64,000 nt of DNA from Actinomycetota bacterium (GTDB lineage: Bacteria > Actinomycetota > Actinomycetes > Propionibacteriales > Nocardioidaceae). Under the pieces are notes generated by a model. That model did no database searches and had not been told where the DNA came from. It saw only the letters and a list, made by a program, of their open reading frames with translations. A program made the position numbers and the translations under genes. Where the stretch lies: contig WLJH01000003.1 of the NCBI GenBank assembly GCA_009701885.1, forward strand, positions 104,045-168,044, in the 5' to 3' direction. The first letter of the stretch is position 1. The number at the start of each line of letters is the position of its first letter. Below, in pieces: positions 30,780 through 39,357 of the stretch.

Positions 30780-31412
30780 GTGAGCCACGACGAGGACTTC
30801 TTCGAGCCGAGCAGCTGGGACGAGCGCTACTCCTCCCCGGACAAGATGTGGAGCGGCAACGCCAACCCGCAGCTGGTCGCGGAGGCGGGTCGCCTGGAGC
30901 CGGGCACGGCGCTGGACCTCGGCTGCGGCGAGGGCGGCGACGTCATCTGGCTGGCCCGCCAGGGCTGGACCGCGACCGGCGCCGACTTCTCCGCCAAGGG
31001 CCTCGAGCGTGCGGCCGCGCACGCCGCCGAGGCCGGGGTCGCCGAGCGCTGCGACTGGTGGCAGGTCGACGCCCGCACCTTCGAGGCCGGCGGCCGCACC
31101 TTCGACCTCGTGACCACCCACTTCCTGCACCCGCCCGAGGGCAGCATCACCGAGGTCGTGCGCCGCCTCGCCCCGGCCGTCGCGCCCGGCGGGCACCTGC
31201 TCGTGGTCGGTCACGCCCCGTCGGCGACCTTCCACCACCACGACGAGAAGCGGCTGCGCGCCATGTGGCACAGCGCCGACCTCGTGCCGGTGCTGGAGGA
31301 GCTCGGGGGCTTTGAGGTGCTGGTCGCCGAGGAGCGACCCCGCACCGTCACGCGCGACGGGCGTGAGATGGAGATCGAGGACGCCACGCTGCTGGCCCGC
31401 CACACCGCGTAG
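30780..31412 (+). CDS. Class I SAM-dependent methyltransferase
   Basis: 210 residues. SAM site ALDLGCGEGGDVIWLARQG, ADFSAKGLERAAAHA, then DLVTTHFLHP. The N-terminal SSWDERYSSPDKMWSGNANPQL is common in tellurite/thiol methyltransferase-like proteins. GTG 30780 follows TAGGCT (30767-30772) by 7 bases. Acceptor unknown. Confidence 0.87.
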   Translation: MSHDEDFFEPSSWDERYSSPDKMWSGNANPQLVAEAGRLEPGTALDLGCGEGGDVIWLARQGWTATGADFSAKGLERAAAHAAEAGVAERCDWWQVDARTFEAGGRTFDLVTTHFLHPPEGSITEVVRRLAPAVAPGGHLLVVGHAPSATFHHHDEKRLRAMWHSADLVPVLEELGGFEVLVAEERPRTVTRDGREMEIEDATLLARHTA

Positions 31413-31468
31413 CACCCAGCACCCGGGAGGGCGGGGGTCGCCGCCCGGCTCCCGGGCACCATGGTCGC

Positions 31469-32101
31469 GTGGACCTCGCACCCCGACTGATCGACACCGC
31501 CACCCCGCGCGAGCCCGAGGCGGTGGCGCTGGTCCTGCACGGCGGAGCCGACCGCCCGGACATGCCCGGGGTCAGCCCCACCCAGCTCTCGGTGCTGCGG
31601 ATGGTCCCGACCGCCAAGGCCCTCGCCCGCGCCGGGGGCCGCCGCCTCGCGGTGCTGCGGCTGCTCAACACCCGCCGCGGCTGGGACACCCACACCACCC
31701 CCGTCGACGACGTGCGGTGGGCGCTGGGCCAGGTGCAGGAGCGGTACGGCGACCTGCCGGTCGGCCTGGTCGGCCACTCCCTCGGCGGCCGGGCCGCGCT
31801 GCTGGCGGGTGCGCTGGACCCGGTGCGGTCGGTGGTGGCGCTGAACCCCTGGGTGTACCCCGACGACGGGGTGCCGCTGCCGGGTCGCCGCGCGCTCGTC
31901 GTGCACGGCACGGCTGACCGGATCGCGCCGCTGGGCCGGGCCGAGCGCGTCGTGGAGCGGCTGCGCCGCGGTGGCACCGACATCGCGCTCGAGCGGGTCG
32001 AGGGCGGCAAGCACGCCATGCTCCGGCACGCGCGCGCCTTCGACGGCCGGGCCGCGGCCTTCACGGCCGAGACGCTGCTCCAGCGGGCCGACCGGCGCTG
32101 A
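31469..32101 (+). CDS. Alpha/beta hydrolase (dienelactone-type)
   Basis: 210 residues. ALVLHGGADRPD, the nucleophile elbow GLVGHSLGGRAALLAG (Ser), ALVVHGTADRIAPLG (Asp) and GGKHAMLRH (His) give a complete triad. Small cytosolic hydrolase of unknown substrate. Confidence 0.8.
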   Translation: MDLAPRLIDTATPREPEAVALVLHGGADRPDMPGVSPTQLSVLRMVPTAKALARAGGRRLAVLRLLNTRRGWDTHTTPVDDVRWALGQVQERYGDLPVGLVGHSLGGRAALLAGALDPVRSVVALNPWVYPDDGVPLPGRRALVVHGTADRIAPLGRAERVVERLRRGGTDIALERVEGGKHAMLRHARAFDGRAAAFTAETLLQRADRR

Positions 32102-32122
32102 GCCGGCGTCACCCGCGGGCGG

Positions 32123-32170
32123 GGACGTCATGCGCCGCGCAGGGATGGACGTCCCGTCCGTATGACGTCC
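32123..32170. terminator. Convergent hairpin
   Basis: GGACGTCAT (32123-32131) pairs with ATGACGTCC (32162-32170) around GGACGTCC-rich sequence, between two convergent genes. Confidence 0.45.
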
Positions 32171-32193
32171 GTGGGGGCAGGGAGCGTGGGGGC

Positions 32194-32790
32194 TCAGCCC
32201 GGCAGGTCGAGCACCAGGTCCGCGCGCTCGGCGGCCGCCTCGACCAGCGCCGCGTTCGGGTCGTCGACCCGGGAGACCCAGGCCTCGGCGGTGGCCGGGT
32301 CCTTGCCGAACTCCACGTGCCGCGCGAGCAGCCGCCGACGGCGTACGTCCTGGGGCAGGCGGAGGTGCCAGACGCCGTCGAGCAGCGCCCGCACCGCACG
32401 CCATCGCGGCTGGTCGAGCAGGAGGTAGCTGCCCTCGACCACGACCAGGTCGGCGTCGCACGGCACGGGCAGCGCGCCGGCGAGCGGCTGCTCGAGGTCG
32501 CGCTCGAACGCCGGCGCCAGCACCAGCTCCTCCCGGTCCCGCACCCGCCGCAGCAGCGCGGCCAGGCCCTCGGCGTCGAAGCTGTCCGGCACCCCCTTGC
32601 GGTCCAGCAGCCCGCGCCGCCGCAGCTCGACGTCGGCGCAGTGGAACCCGTCCATCGGCACCACCACCGCGCCCCACTCCGCGGCCAACCGGGTCGCGAA
32701 CGTCGACTTCCCGGCTCCCGGCGCCCCGGTCACACCGAGCACCCGACCCGGGACGAGCGGGCGCAGGTCGTCGAGGGCGGAAGGACGCAC
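32194..32790 (-). CDS. Nucleoside/uridine kinase-like P-loop protein
   Basis: 198 residues. P-loop GVTGAPGAGKSTFA, VVVPMDGFHCADVELRRRGLLDRKGVPDSFD and VVEGSYLLLDQPRWRAVRALLDGVW follow the uridine-kinase-like family often called nucleoside/nucleotide kinase. Substrate may be a sugar or nucleoside. Start GTG 32790 is preferred; an ATG at 32835 would add 15 residues. Confidence 0.85.
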   Translation of the reverse strand: MRPSALDDLRPLVPGRVLGVTGAPGAGKSTFATRLAAEWGAVVVPMDGFHCADVELRRRGLLDRKGVPDSFDAEGLAALLRRVRDREELVLAPAFERDLEQPLAGALPVPCDADLVVVEGSYLLLDQPRWRAVRALLDGVWHLRLPQDVRRRRLLARHVEFGKDPATAEAWVSRVDDPNAALVEAAAERADLVLDLPG

Positions 32791-32955
32791 CCCGTCAGGT
32801 TGCCAGAGCAGCGGCGATGCCGGCCGGCGACGCATCCTGTTCCTGCCGGTCGCCCGGCGGGCGCCTGCCGCCGGTGTCCGCGGATCGCCGTGGCGGGTGG
32901 GCCCGGGAGTAAACGTGTTCGCCGCGGCGTTGGAACCGACCTACGCTGGAGGCAT

Positions 32956-34476
32956 ATGACGAACGCACGTGAGACCACCCCCGACTTCTCGCTCACCGAC
33001 GAGCTCGAGGAGACCGACGCCTGGGAAGAGACCGAGGACGGCTTCGAGTCGGGGTACGCCGACGAGGACCTCGCCTGGGACGAGGACCCCGAGGACGAGC
33101 CGACCGTCGGGGCGATGGAGCTCGCCGAGCGCCACCAGCTGCGCCGCGTGGCCAGCCTGCGCACCGAGCTCGAGGACATCACCGAGGTCGAGTACCGCCA
33201 GCTGCGGCTGGAGCGGGTCGTCCTGGTCGGGGTGTGGACCGAGGGCACCACGCAGGACGCCGAGAACTCCATGGCCGAGCTAGCCCTGCTCGCCGAGACC
33301 GCCGGCTCGGAGGTGCTCGAGGCGATCTACCAGCGCCGGCAGAGCCCCGACCCGGCGACGTACGTCGGTCGCGGCAAGGTCGAGGCGATCGGCGAGATCG
33401 TCCGCGCCACCGGCGCCGACACCGTCATCTGCGACGGCGACCTCGCACCCAGCCAGCTGCGCAACCTCGAGGACAAGCTCAAGGTCAAGGTCGTCGACCG
33501 CACCGCGCTGATCCTCGACATCTTCGCCCAGCACGCGAAGTCCAAGGAGGGCCAGGCGCAGGTCGAGCTGGCCCAGCTGCAGTACATGAAGCAGCGCCTG
33601 CGCGGCTGGGGTGGCAACCTCTCGCGCCAGGCCGGTGGTCGTGCTGCCGGTGGTGAGGGCATCGGTGGCCGTGGTCCCGGTGAGACCAAGATCGAGACCG
33701 ACCGCCGCCGCATCAACGACCGGATCGCCAAGCTGCGCCGCGAGCTGAAGCAGATGAAGGTCACTCGCGACTCCAAGCGCTCGCAGCGCCAGGCCAACCA
33801 GGTCCCCAGCGTGGCGATCGCCGGCTACACCAACGCGGGCAAGTCCTCGCTGCTCAACCGGCTCACCAGCGCTGGCGTGCTGGTCGAGGACGCGCTGTTC
33901 GCGACCCTGGACCCCACGACCAGGCGCACCACGACGGCCGACGGCCGGGTCTACACCATGAGCGACACCGTCGGTTTCGTCCGGCACCTGCCGCACCAGC
34001 TGGTGGAGGCGTTCCGCTCCACGCTGGAGGAGGTCGCCGACGCCGACCTGCTGCTGCACGTCGTCGACGGCTCGCACCCCGACCCCGAGGGCCAGATCGC
34101 CGCGGTGCGCGAGGTGCTCGCCGACATCGACGCTCTCGACGTGCCCGAGCTCATCGTCATCAACAAGGCCGACGCGGCCGACCCGATGGTCATCGCCCGC
34201 CTCCAGGCGCGCGAGCCGCACTCGGTGGTCGTCTCGGCGAAGACCGGGCAGGGCATCGCCGAGGCGCTGGCCCGGGTGGAGTCCGAGCTGCCGCGCCCGG
34301 CGGTCGAGTTCGAGGTGCTGCTGCCCTACAGCCGCGGCGACCTCGTCGACCGGATCCACCGGGCCGGGGAGATCGAGTCGCTCGAGCACACCGCCGACGG
34401 CACGCTGGTGAAGGGCCGGGCGTCGGAGTCGCTCGCGGGCGACCTGGCGGCGTACGCCGTCGCGGCCAGCTCCTGA
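32956..34476 (+). CDS. hflX: GTPase HflX
   Basis: 506 residues. HflX N-terminal domain (VGRGKVEAIGEIV, FAQHAKSKEGQAQVELAQLQYMKQRL), the linker GGRGPGETKIETDRRRI, then the GTPase motifs GYTNAGKSSLLNRLT, DTVGF and NKAD. It splits or rescues ribosomes in heat stress. An acidic ~50-residue N-terminal extension (EETDAWEETEDGFESG) is typical of Actinobacteria. ATG lies 8 bases after TACGCT (32942-32947), which overlaps a possible GGAGG. Confidence 0.95.
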   Translation: MTNARETTPDFSLTDELEETDAWEETEDGFESGYADEDLAWDEDPEDEPTVGAMELAERHQLRRVASLRTELEDITEVEYRQLRLERVVLVGVWTEGTTQDAENSMAELALLAETAGSEVLEAIYQRRQSPDPATYVGRGKVEAIGEIVRATGADTVICDGDLAPSQLRNLEDKLKVKVVDRTALILDIFAQHAKSKEGQAQVELAQLQYMKQRLRGWGGNLSRQAGGRAAGGEGIGGRGPGETKIETDRRRINDRIAKLRRELKQMKVTRDSKRSQRQANQVPSVAIAGYTNAGKSSLLNRLTSAGVLVEDALFATLDPTTRRTTTADGRVYTMSDTVGFVRHLPHQLVEAFRSTLEEVADADLLLHVVDGSHPDPEGQIAAVREVLADIDALDVPELIVINKADAADPMVIARLQAREPHSVVVSAKTGQGIAEALARVESELPRPAVEFEVLLPYSRGDLVDRIHRAGEIESLEHTADGTLVKGRASESLAGDLAAYAVAASS

Positions 34477-34574
34477 GCCTGCTCCACAGGCCGGCGGTCA
34501 CGTGTCGGTGACGATGGGATCACCGTCCGCACCGTTCGTCTGCGCGCGGGGCCGGCAGGCCCCAGGATGGGCGC

Positions 34575-35342
34575 ATGGTCCACCGGGGGACCGCCCCGGC
34601 TGGTCGGGCGGCGAGCGCCGCGCCCGCGCGCGCCCGGGGTCCTGAGGACGCAGCGCAGGGGCCCGCGCGGCCACGCCTGCCGCTCGTGCTGCTCGTGACC
34701 GGCCTCCTGCTGGTCCTCGCGGTGGTCGGCGTCGAGCGCGCGACCGGCACCAAGCTGGCTCGTTGCGAGCAGTTCGCCGCGGACTCGCTCGCCCGCGCCG
34801 AGGCAGTGACCGGCACTGGTGCGGACGTGCTGGTGATCGGTGACTCCTGGACCGCCGGCCTCGGTCTCGACGACCCCGTCCGCTCGTGGCCCTCGCGGCT
34901 CCCTGGGCGGGTGCACGTGGCCGGCTTCTCCGGGTCCGGCTTCGGCTCCGGCGCGTCCGGTTGCGGGCCGCGGGTCTCGTTCGGGGCGCGGGCCGCTGCG
35001 GCGTTGCGCTCGGTCCCCCCGGGCACTCCGGTCGTCGTGGCCGGCGGCCTCAACGACTGGGACAGCTCCGACGCGGAGGTCATCGCCGGCCTCGACCGCG
35101 TCCTGGCCGCCACCGCCGGCCACCCCGTGACCGTCGTCGGCCCGGCGGCCGCACCCGCGCGAGCGGCGTACGTCGGCAGGGTGGAGGGGCTGCTGGAGCG
35201 GCTCTGCGCGGAGCGGGACGTGCGGTTCGTCGCGGTCAGCGACCTGCGGCTGGACTACCTGCCGGACCTGCTGCACCTGACCCCCGCCGGGCACGCCGCC
35301 TTCGGCGACGCGGTCGCCACGCGGCTGTCCACAGGTGGCTGA
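34575..35342 (+). CDS. Membrane-anchored SGNH/GDSL hydrolase
   Basis: 255 residues. One N-terminal transmembrane helix (LVLLVTGLLLVLAVVGV), then SGNH blocks: VIGDSWTAG (Ser), FSGSGFGS (Gly), GGLNDWDSS (Asn) and DLLHLTPAGHA (Asp/His). Extracytoplasmic lipase or esterase-type enzyme, possibly removing acyl groups from cell-wall polymers (inference). Confidence 0.85.
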   Translation: MVHRGTAPAGRAASAAPARARGPEDAAQGPARPRLPLVLLVTGLLLVLAVVGVERATGTKLARCEQFAADSLARAEAVTGTGADVLVIGDSWTAGLGLDDPVRSWPSRLPGRVHVAGFSGSGFGSGASGCGPRVSFGARAAAALRSVPPGTPVVVAGGLNDWDSSDAEVIAGLDRVLAATAGHPVTVVGPAAAPARAAYVGRVEGLLERLCAERDVRFVAVSDLRLDYLPDLLHLTPAGHAAFGDAVATRLSTGG

Positions 35343-35386
35343 CGCCGACGCCGGGACCGTCCCCGCCCGCGGCTAGGGTGCTCGTC

Positions 35387-37390
35387 GTGACGGAGCCGAG
35401 GACCAGCGTGGGCGAGCTCCTGGCCACCGCGGTCGAGGCCCTCGGAGGCGCCACCCGCGAGGGCCAGGTGCAGATGGCCGAGGAGGTCGGGCGGGCCTTC
35501 GCCGAGGAGCAGCACCTGCTCGTCCAGGCCGGCACCGGCACCGGCAAGTCGCTGGCCTACCTCGTGCCCTCGCTGCTGCACGACAAGCGGGTCGTGGTGG
35601 CGACGGCCACGCTCGCGCTGCAGCACCAGCTGGTGGAGCGCGACGTGCCGCGACTCATGGAGGCCGTGAAGGGCACCCCGGGGGTCGACACGTCGTACGC
35701 CGTGCTGAAGGGGCGCTCCAACTACGCCTGCCTGCACCGCATCCGCGAGGGCGTCCCCGACGACCAGGGCGCGCTGGTCCAGATGCCCGAGGGATCGATG
35801 GGCCAGAAGGTCCTCGAGCTGCGCGCGTGGGCCGAGGAGGAAGCCGAGCAGGGCGGCTCCGGCGAGCGCGACAACGCCCCGCGGCACACCGACCGCGAGT
35901 GGCGCCAGGTCTCCGTCGGCCACCGCGACTGCCTCTCCGCCGCGCGCTGCCCCTTCGGTCAGGAGTGCTTCGCCGAGCTGGCGCGGGAGAAGGCGCACCG
36001 CTCCCACCTGGTGATCACCAACCACTCCTTGCTGGCCATCGACGCCATCGAGGGCGTGCCGATGATCCCGGAGTACGACGCCGTCGTGATCGACGAGGCG
36101 CACGAGCTGGTCGCCCGGGTGACCCAGGCTGCGACCGACGAGCTCACCGCGCCCGATGTCGAGCGCGCCGCGCGCCGGGCCCGCAAGCACGTGCAGGCCG
36201 AGGGCGCCTCGAACCCCGCTGACGACCTGGCCGACGCCGGGGAGAGCCTGCGCGACGCGCTCTCCAGGACGGCGGCCGGCCGGATCGACGTCCTCACCGA
36301 GGAGCTCGGCGACGCGCTCCAGCTGGTGCGCGACGCGGCCCGCGCCTGCATCTCCGGCTTCCCCCGCGAGAAGCCCGGCGAGGGTGACGCCGACCCCGGC
36401 CGCCAGCAGGCCAAGGGCTCGGTGCAGGACGTCTTCGCCGTCGCCGAGCGGATGGCTGCCGACCTGGAGTCCGACGTGCTGTGGCTCTCGGAGGGCACCG
36501 AGCGGATGGCGCCGCGGCTCTGCGTCGCGCCGCTGCAGGTGTGGGGGCAGATGCGCTCGAAGCTGCTCTCGGACAAGACCGTCGTCATGACCTCGGCGAC
36601 CCTCATGCTCGGCGGCGACTTCGGGTCGGTCGCCGCCTCGGTGGGGCTCAAGCCGTCCGAGCGGGTCACCTCCGAGGACGCCCCGGTCGAGCCGCGCACC
36701 GACGACGGCGTGCTGCCGTGGCGCGGCGTGGACGTCGGCTCCCCTTTCGACTACGGACGTCAGGGCATCCTCTACGTCGCCAAGCACCTGCCGCCCCCGG
36801 GGAGGGACGGCCTCGGTCAGGCCCAGCTCGACGAGATCGCCGAGCTGGTCGACGCCGCCGACGGCCGCACCCTGGGGCTGTTCTCCTCGCGGCGGGCCGC
36901 CGAGGCCGCCGCCGAGGCGATCCGTCAGCGGCTGCCGCACCTGACCACGCTGGCCCAGGGCGACGCCCAGCTGCCGGAGCTGGCCAAGCAGTTCGTCGAG
37001 GACCACCACACGGTCCTGTTCGGCACCCTCTCGCTGTGGCAGGGCCTGGACGTCCCCGGCGACACCTGCCAGCTGGTGCTCATCGACCGCATCCCGTTCC
37101 CGCGGCCCGACGACCCGCTGATGTCCGCGCGTCAACGGGCAGCCGATAAGGCCGGCGGCAACGGCTTCATGCAGGTCGCGGCCACCCATGCCGCGCTGCT
37201 GATGGCCCAGGGCGCCGGCCGGCTGATCCGCACCACCTCCGACCGCGGCGTCGTGGCCGTGCTGGACCCCCGGCTCGCCACCGCCCGCTACGGCTCGTTC
37301 CTCAAGGCCAGCCTGCCGCCGATGTGGACCACCACCGACCCCGCCGTCGTGCGCCAGGCGCTCACCCGGCTCGCCGCCTCCGCGGGCTGA
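35387..37390 (+). CDS. DinG/XPD-type ATP-dependent DNA helicase
   Basis: 667 residues. Walker A VQAGTGTGKSLAYLVP, DEAH box VIDEAHELV, motif FGTLSLWQGLDVPG and the final QGAGRLIRT. Cysteines in NYACLHR and RDCLSAARCPFGQEC could bind the Fe-S cluster of XPD-like helicases. GTG 35387 lies 7 bases after TAGGGT (35374-35379). Involved in DNA repair (family knowledge). Confidence 0.92.
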   Translation: MTEPRTSVGELLATAVEALGGATREGQVQMAEEVGRAFAEEQHLLVQAGTGTGKSLAYLVPSLLHDKRVVVATATLALQHQLVERDVPRLMEAVKGTPGVDTSYAVLKGRSNYACLHRIREGVPDDQGALVQMPEGSMGQKVLELRAWAEEEAEQGGSGERDNAPRHTDREWRQVSVGHRDCLSAARCPFGQECFAELAREKAHRSHLVITNHSLLAIDAIEGVPMIPEYDAVVIDEAHELVARVTQAATDELTAPDVERAARRARKHVQAEGASNPADDLADAGESLRDALSRTAAGRIDVLTEELGDALQLVRDAARACISGFPREKPGEGDADPGRQQAKGSVQDVFAVAERMAADLESDVLWLSEGTERMAPRLCVAPLQVWGQMRSKLLSDKTVVMTSATLMLGGDFGSVAASVGLKPSERVTSEDAPVEPRTDDGVLPWRGVDVGSPFDYGRQGILYVAKHLPPPGRDGLGQAQLDEIAELVDAADGRTLGLFSSRRAAEAAAEAIRQRLPHLTTLAQGDAQLPELAKQFVEDHHTVLFGTLSLWQGLDVPGDTCQLVLIDRIPFPRPDDPLMSARQRAADKAGGNGFMQVAATHAALLMAQGAGRLIRTTSDRGVVAVLDPRLATARYGSFLKASLPPMWTTTDPAVVRQALTRLAASAG

Positions 37391-37436
37391 GGTCCGGGCC
37401 GGGACCGCGCGGGCGTCGGCTCGCGAGCGTCGTCGG

Positions 37437-37520
37437 AATCCCCGGATATCAGGCGTTCCTGACGCTTGTCAGGGGTTGCATCCCTCCCGAAGCGACAGAA
37501 GAGCCTGATATCCGGGGATT
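37437..37520. repeat. 84-bp near-perfect palindrome
   Basis: Outer 18-base arms AATCCCCGGATATCAGGC / GCCTGATATCCGGGGATT are perfect; the inner parts also pair with few mismatches. It lies in the convergent gap between the helicase and phoD-like genes and could be a mobile palindrome or a two-way terminator. Confidence 0.75.
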
Positions 37521-37552
37521 GCTGCGCGGCCGGCCGGCAGCGCGACCCGCGC

Positions 37553-39244
37553 TCAGCCCACCGGGGCATCGACCTCCTGCACGAAGCTGGCGCCGGCGAC
37601 GGTCGCGAACGACCGGGTCCACGTGATCGGAGTGTCCGGGTCGGTGCGCGAGCCGATGACGAAGAAGTCGCACTGCGCCCGTTCCGCGGTCACGTCGAGC
37701 ACCGAGAAGCCGTGGTCGTCGAAGTTGAGGTACTTGATGTGCGGGTTGGCCAAGAGGATCGCCTGCTCCGCGGCCAGGTTGACCGGTGAGCGGGACGGGG
37801 TGCCGAGGGCGTCCTTGAGGTTGCCCGAGGTCACCGACGTGCAGACGAACTCCACCCCCGCGCTGGGCGAGAGCGGGTAGGACCCGACGTCGGTCGGCAC
37901 GTCGATCGCCCAGGCGGAGTGGATGTCACCGGTGAGGAAGACCGTGTCCTGCACGCCCTGCGAGACCAGGTGGTCCACGACGGTGCGCCGGTCGGCGGTG
38001 TAGCCGTCCCACTGGTCGGCGTTGGCGTAGACCCCGTCCTGCGGCAGCAGCGGAGCCAGCGTGTTGACCGCGGCCACCACGTCACGGGGGAGGGCGGCGA
38101 CCTTGAGCGGGGAGAACATCACCGAAGTGCCGACGAGCTTCCACTGCGCCCGGTCCTGCTGGAGGCCCTCGAGCAGCCAGCCCATCTGCTCCTCGCCGGT
38201 GATGGTGCGTCCGGGGTCGTCGACGCCGGTGTCGGTGCCGACCTGGGAGATCTGCTCGTCCCGGTAGGTGCGCAGGTCGAGCATCGACAGCTCGGCCAGC
38301 GTCCCGAAGCGCAGGCGCCGGTAGAGCCGGGTCCCGTCGTCGAGCCGCGCGGTGCCGTCCATCCGGCACGGCATCCACTCGTCGTACGCGCGGTGGGCGC
38401 GGGCGCGCCGCTTCGCGTAGTCGCCCTCGGACGCGTCGTGGTTCTCCGCGCCCTCGGCCCAGGAGTCGTTGGTGACCTCGTGGTCGTCCCAGGTCACGAT
38501 CCACGGCGCGCTGGCGTGCGCGGCCTGCAGGTCCGGGTCGGTCTTGTACTGCCCGTGGCGCTGGCGGTAGTCGGCCAGCGTCACGATCTCCCGGTCGGGC
38601 TCGTGCGCCCGCACGTCGCTGGAGCCGGACTCGTAGAGGTAGTCGCCCAGGTGCACGATGGCGTGCAGGTCGCTGCGCTCCGCGAGACCGCGGTAGGCCG
38701 CGAAGAGCCCGGCCGGCCAGTTCGAGCAGGACGCGAAGCCCAGGCGCAGGTTGGCAGGTGTGGCGTCGGCCGCCGGGGCGGTCCGGGTGCGCCCGACCGG
38801 GCTGGTCCGGCCCAGGGCGGTGAAGCGGAACCAGTACCACCGCTCGGGCTCCAGGCCGCGGGCGTCGAGCTTCACGGTGTGGTCGCGACCCGCGCTGGTG
38901 ACGTACCGGCCTCGCCGTACGACGCGGCGGAAGCGCCGGTCGGTGGCGACCTCCCACCCGACCCGGACCTTCGGGCCGCGGCCCGAGCCCGGGGTCGCGT
39001 CGGGGGTGGGGGTGACCCGGGTCCACAGCACCACCGCGTCGGGCAGCGGGTCGCCCGAGGCGACGCCGTGCTGGAAGACCTCGTGCCGGGTCATGGCGCT
39101 CGCGGTCGCACCCGCCGTCGTGGTGGCCGTGGCCGGTGCGCCGCCGCCCGCGGTGAGGGCGACGGCTGCGCCGGCGGCGCCGGTCGCCAGGACGGTACGA
39201 CGGGGCAGGTGGCTCTCGGTGGTGCTCTGCGGCTTCTCGGTCAC
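37553..39244 (-). CDS. PhoD-family alkaline phosphatase (copy 1)
   Basis: 563 residues. Twin-arginine signal LPRRTVLATGAAGAAVAL, then FQHGVASGDPLPDAVVLWTRVTP (PhoD N-terminal domain), and metal-site motifs HLGDYLYE, WDDHEVTND and LTGDIHSAW. Exported Ca/Fe-dependent phosphodiesterase/phosphatase. Third gene of a three-phosphatase cluster; about half identical by eye to the 40683-42464 protein, suggesting duplication. Confidence 0.93.
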   Translation of the reverse strand: MTEKPQSTTESHLPRRTVLATGAAGAAVALTAGGGAPATATTTAGATASAMTRHEVFQHGVASGDPLPDAVVLWTRVTPTPDATPGSGRGPKVRVGWEVATDRRFRRVVRRGRYVTSAGRDHTVKLDARGLEPERWYWFRFTALGRTSPVGRTRTAPAADATPANLRLGFASCSNWPAGLFAAYRGLAERSDLHAIVHLGDYLYESGSSDVRAHEPDREIVTLADYRQRHGQYKTDPDLQAAHASAPWIVTWDDHEVTNDSWAEGAENHDASEGDYAKRRARAHRAYDEWMPCRMDGTARLDDGTRLYRRLRFGTLAELSMLDLRTYRDEQISQVGTDTGVDDPGRTITGEEQMGWLLEGLQQDRAQWKLVGTSVMFSPLKVAALPRDVVAAVNTLAPLLPQDGVYANADQWDGYTADRRTVVDHLVSQGVQDTVFLTGDIHSAWAIDVPTDVGSYPLSPSAGVEFVCTSVTSGNLKDALGTPSRSPVNLAAEQAILLANPHIKYLNFDDHGFSVLDVTAERAQCDFFVIGSRTDPDTPITWTRSFATVAGASFVQEVDAPVG

Positions 39245-39322
39245 GACCGGATCAACGCGGGCCCTCCGGGCGAGGTGACGCCGGGTACCGAGCGTTCACC
39301 CAGCGTTCCCGGGGCGGCTGTG

Positions 39323-39348
39323 CGCACACCCGGTGAGCAGGGTGTGCG
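39323..39348 (-). terminator. Hairpin after the phosphodiesterase gene
   Basis: CGCACACCC / GGGTGTGCG, 9-bp perfect stem with an 8-base loop, just past the stop of the minus-strand gene ending at 39358. Confidence 0.55.
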
Positions 39349-39357
39349 TGCACCGCT

